Below are positions 13,535 to 15,312 of a stretch of DNA of 15,312 nucleotides, in pieces (position 1 is the stretch's first letter; each line of letters starts with the position of its first letter). Made by a program: the position numbers and the translations under genes. The notes under the pieces were generated by a model. It worked only from the letters and a program-made list of their open reading frames with translations, was not told the DNA's origin and did not search any database. Source of the DNA: Natronohydrobacter sp. (GTDB lineage: Bacteria > Pseudomonadota > Alphaproteobacteria > Rhodobacterales > Rhodobacteraceae); assembly GCA_007123015.1 (NCBI GenBank), contig SKSL01000099.1:1-15312 (forward strand), read 5' to 3'.

Positions 13535-15256
13535 TCAATACAGGAAATAGCGCTGCGCGAGCGGCAGTTCCGTGGCCGGTTCGCAGGTCAGCAATTCGCC
13601 ATCGGCGCGCACTTCGTAGGTTTCCGGGTCAACCTCGATCTGCGGCGTTGCGTCATTGAGCTTCATATCGGCCTTGCGCACGCCCCGGCAGCCTTCGACG
13701 GCGAGTGTGTCCTTGGCCAGCCCCAAAGCCCCGCGCACATCATCTTCCTGCGCGGCCTGACTGACAAACACCACCGCCGCGCGCTCGACCGCCCGCCCGA
13801 AGGCCCCGAACATGGGGCGCGAATGCATCGGCTGCGGGGTCGGGATCGAGGCATTGGGATCGCCCATCTGCGCCACGACTATGGACCCGCCGATCAGCAC
13901 CATTTCGGGCTTCGCACCGAAAAACGCAGGCGACCAGAGGCAGAGATCCGCGCGCTTGCCTTCCTCGATGCTGCCGATATGGCGTGACAGCCCATGCACG
14001 ATGGCCGGATTGATCGTGTATTTCGCCACATAGCGACGCACGCGCATGTTGTCATTGTCGCCCTGTTCTTCGGGCAGTCGTCCGCGCTGGACCTTCATCT
14101 TATGGGCGGTCTGCCATGTGCGCGTGATCACTTCACCCACGCGGCCCATCGCCTGACTGTCTGACGAGAGGACCGACATCGCACCCATGTCATGTAGGAT
14201 GTCTTCAGCGGCGATGGTTTCACGCCGGATGCGGGATTCCGCGAAGGCCACATCTTCGGGTACCTTGCGGTCGAGATGGTGGCAGACCATCAGCATGTCG
14301 AGATGTTCCTCGATCGTATTGACTGTGTAGGGCATGGTCGGGTTGGTCGAAGACGGCAGCACATTCTGGCTGCTGACCACTTTCAGGATATCAGGCGCAT
14401 GGCCGCCGCCCGCGCCTTCAGTGTGGAAGGCGTGGATCGTGCGGCCCGCGATGGCCTTGAGGGTGTTTTCCACAAAGCCCGATTCGTTCAGCGTATCCGT
14501 GTGGATCATGACTTGCGTGTCGGTTTCCTCGGCCACGCTCAGGCAGCAATCGATGGCGGCAGGCGTGGTGCCCCAATCCTCGTGCAGTTTCAGCGCGCAG
14601 GCACCGGCGCGGATCTGCTCATGCAGGGCCGCGGGCAGTGCGGCATTGCCTTTGCCCGCAAAGGCCAGATTCATCGCAAACGCATCTGCCGCTTGCAGCA
14701 TCCGCCCGATATGCCACGGCCCCGGTGTGCAGGTGGTGGCAAGCGTGCCATGCGCCGGGCCCGTGCCGCCGCCGAGCATCGTGGTCAGGCCGGAATGCAG
14801 CGCATCGTCGATCTGTTGCGGGCAGATATAATGGATATGCGCGTCAAACCCGCCTGCGGTCAGGATCTTGCCCTCGCCTGCGATGATTTCCGTGCCGGGT
14901 CCGATGATCACATCGACACCGGGCTGCGTGTCCGGGTTGCCCGCTTTGCCGAGTTTCGCGATCCGACCGTCGCGCAGACCGACATCTGCCTTGGTGATGC
15001 CAGAGTGATCCACGATCAGCGCATTGGTGATGACCGTGTCCATCGCGCCATCTGCGCGGGTGATCTGGCTCTGGCCCATGCCGTCGCGGATGACCTTGCC
15101 GCCGCCGAACTTGACCTCTTCGCCATAGCCGCCGCGTTCCGCGATCAGGTCGCGCTCGATCTCGATGATCAGATCCGTGTCGCCGAGGCGAACCTTGTCG
15201 CCCACAGTCGGGCCATACATATCGGCATAAGCGGCGCGGGAAATCCTGTAAGCCAT
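13535..15256 (-). CDS. ureC: Urease alpha subunit (catalytic)
   Basis: The catalytic subunit that hydrolyses urea to ammonia and carbamate at a dinuclear nickel site in the cytoplasm. At 573 aa it runs six residues ahead of Klebsiella numbering. The whole active site is present: His140 and His142 (AHIH), the carbamylated Lys223 with His225 (LKLHEDWG), and His252 (IHTDTLNESG). His278 (FHTEGAGGGHAPD), the flap Cys325-His326 (MLMVCHH) and Asp366 (SSDSQAMGR) complete it. The start ATG at 15256 shares one base with the ureB TGA (TGATG), so translation is coupled; GGGGG lies about 7 bases upstream. The C-terminus LPLAQRYFLY is complete. The accessory genes follow after a 144-base gap that may lower or separately control their expression. 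Confidence 0.98.
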   Translation of the reverse strand: MAYRISRAAYADMYGPTVGDKVRLGDTDLIIEIERDLIAERGGYGEEVKFGGGKVIRDGMGQSQITRADGAMDTVITNALIVDHSGITKADVGLRDGRIAKLGKAGNPDTQPGVDVIIGPGTEIIAGEGKILTAGGFDAHIHYICPQQIDDALHSGLTTMLGGGTGPAHGTLATTCTPGPWHIGRMLQAADAFAMNLAFAGKGNAALPAALHEQIRAGACALKLHEDWGTTPAAIDCCLSVAEETDTQVMIHTDTLNESGFVENTLKAIAGRTIHAFHTEGAGGGHAPDILKVVSSQNVLPSSTNPTMPYTVNTIEEHLDMLMVCHHLDRKVPEDVAFAESRIRRETIAAEDILHDMGAMSVLSSDSQAMGRVGEVITRTWQTAHKMKVQRGRLPEEQGDNDNMRVRRYVAKYTINPAIVHGLSRHIGSIEEGKRADLCLWSPAFFGAKPEMVLIGGSIVVAQMGDPNASIPTPQPMHSRPMFGAFGRAVERAAVVFVSQAAQEDDVRGALGLAKDTLAVEGCRGVRKADMKLNDATPQIEVDPETYEVRADGELLTCEPATELPLAQRYFLY

Positions 15257-15312
15257 CAGAGCGCCCCCATTATTTTCGCATTGAACCCATAGACCACACG
15301 CCCGCCCGCATA
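15256..15312 (-). CDS. ureB: Urease beta subunit, last 18 codons (5' part outside window)
   Basis: The minus strand at the right edge reads YAGGRVVYGFNAKIMGAL and then TGA. This matches the usual UreB ending (VYGFxxKVMGxL). The stop shares its A with the ureC ATG. UreB is the small structural subunit that packs with UreA and UreC. Only the end is visible, but sequence and position agree. Confidence 0.9.
   Translation of the reverse strand, partial: YAGGRVVYGFNAKIMGAL

Noticed and set aside
14276..15292. A 338-codon open frame antisense to ureC
   Set aside because: It mirrors the ureC codons and has no recognisable domain; ureC is fully intact.
1..15312. Mobile element, CRISPR array, tRNA or attachment-site signals
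   Set aside because: I saw no transposase or integrase, no regularly spaced direct repeats, no tRNA-like cloverleaf and no paired terminal repeats.

Overview
The window looks like a chromosomal segment of an alphaproteobacterium, most likely of the Rhodobacterales/Rhodobacteraceae. The reasons are its GC-rich genes, an alphaproteobacterial Fur/Mur-type regulator without the zinc-binding CxxC pair, a UreABC-EFG urease layout, and two intergenic hairpins followed by a CGAG..TATTT....CAAG tail of a kind I recall from that family. It is mostly ordinary core and accessory metabolism. I saw no insertion sequence, phage, CRISPR array, tRNA or rRNA.

Left part (1-2480): the 3' end of murQ (peptidoglycan recycling) runs right. 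It meets a leftward fur-family gene tail to tail, with 5 bases between the stop codons. After a 231-base divergent intergenic region comes aroC (chorismate synthase), which ends in two tandem hairpins shared with the convergent der gene.

Middle left (2481-6053): a leftward gene set, read as YfgM-like TPR protein, then bamB, then der. This is the yfgM-bamB-der order known from Escherichia coli. It joins a membrane-anchored TPR protein at the Sec translocon, the outer-membrane assembly lipoprotein BamB and the ribosome-biogenesis GTPase Der.

Middle right (6054-11415): an AT-richer divergent region carries an 8+2+8 perfect inverted repeat, a probable repressor operator. It precedes a two-gene rightward operon of RND periplasmic adaptor and RND permease, which overlap by 4 bases. 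The permease is unusually long (1235 aa). It has a long TM6-TM7 insert with two extra hydrophobic segments, a longer periplasmic region and a C-terminal tail, and it departs from AcrB at two proton-relay positions. Neither the regulator nor an outer-membrane channel gene lies in the window. The 343-base stretch behind it holds a terminator-like repeat element and possible gene debris.

Right part (11416-15312): a leftward urease cluster, read as ureB (3' end only), ureC, a 77-aa DUF1127-like small protein, ureE, ureF and ureG. These genes touch or overlap, except for a 144-base gap after ureC. UreC keeps all the nickel-site residues, and UreE has a His-rich tail. The genes form a complete maturation set; ureA and ureD would lie beyond the right edge.

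No wholly new system is evident. The best leads are the enlarged RND permease with its orphan operator, the small coupled protein inside the urease operon, and the uncharacterised stretch at 11173-11419.
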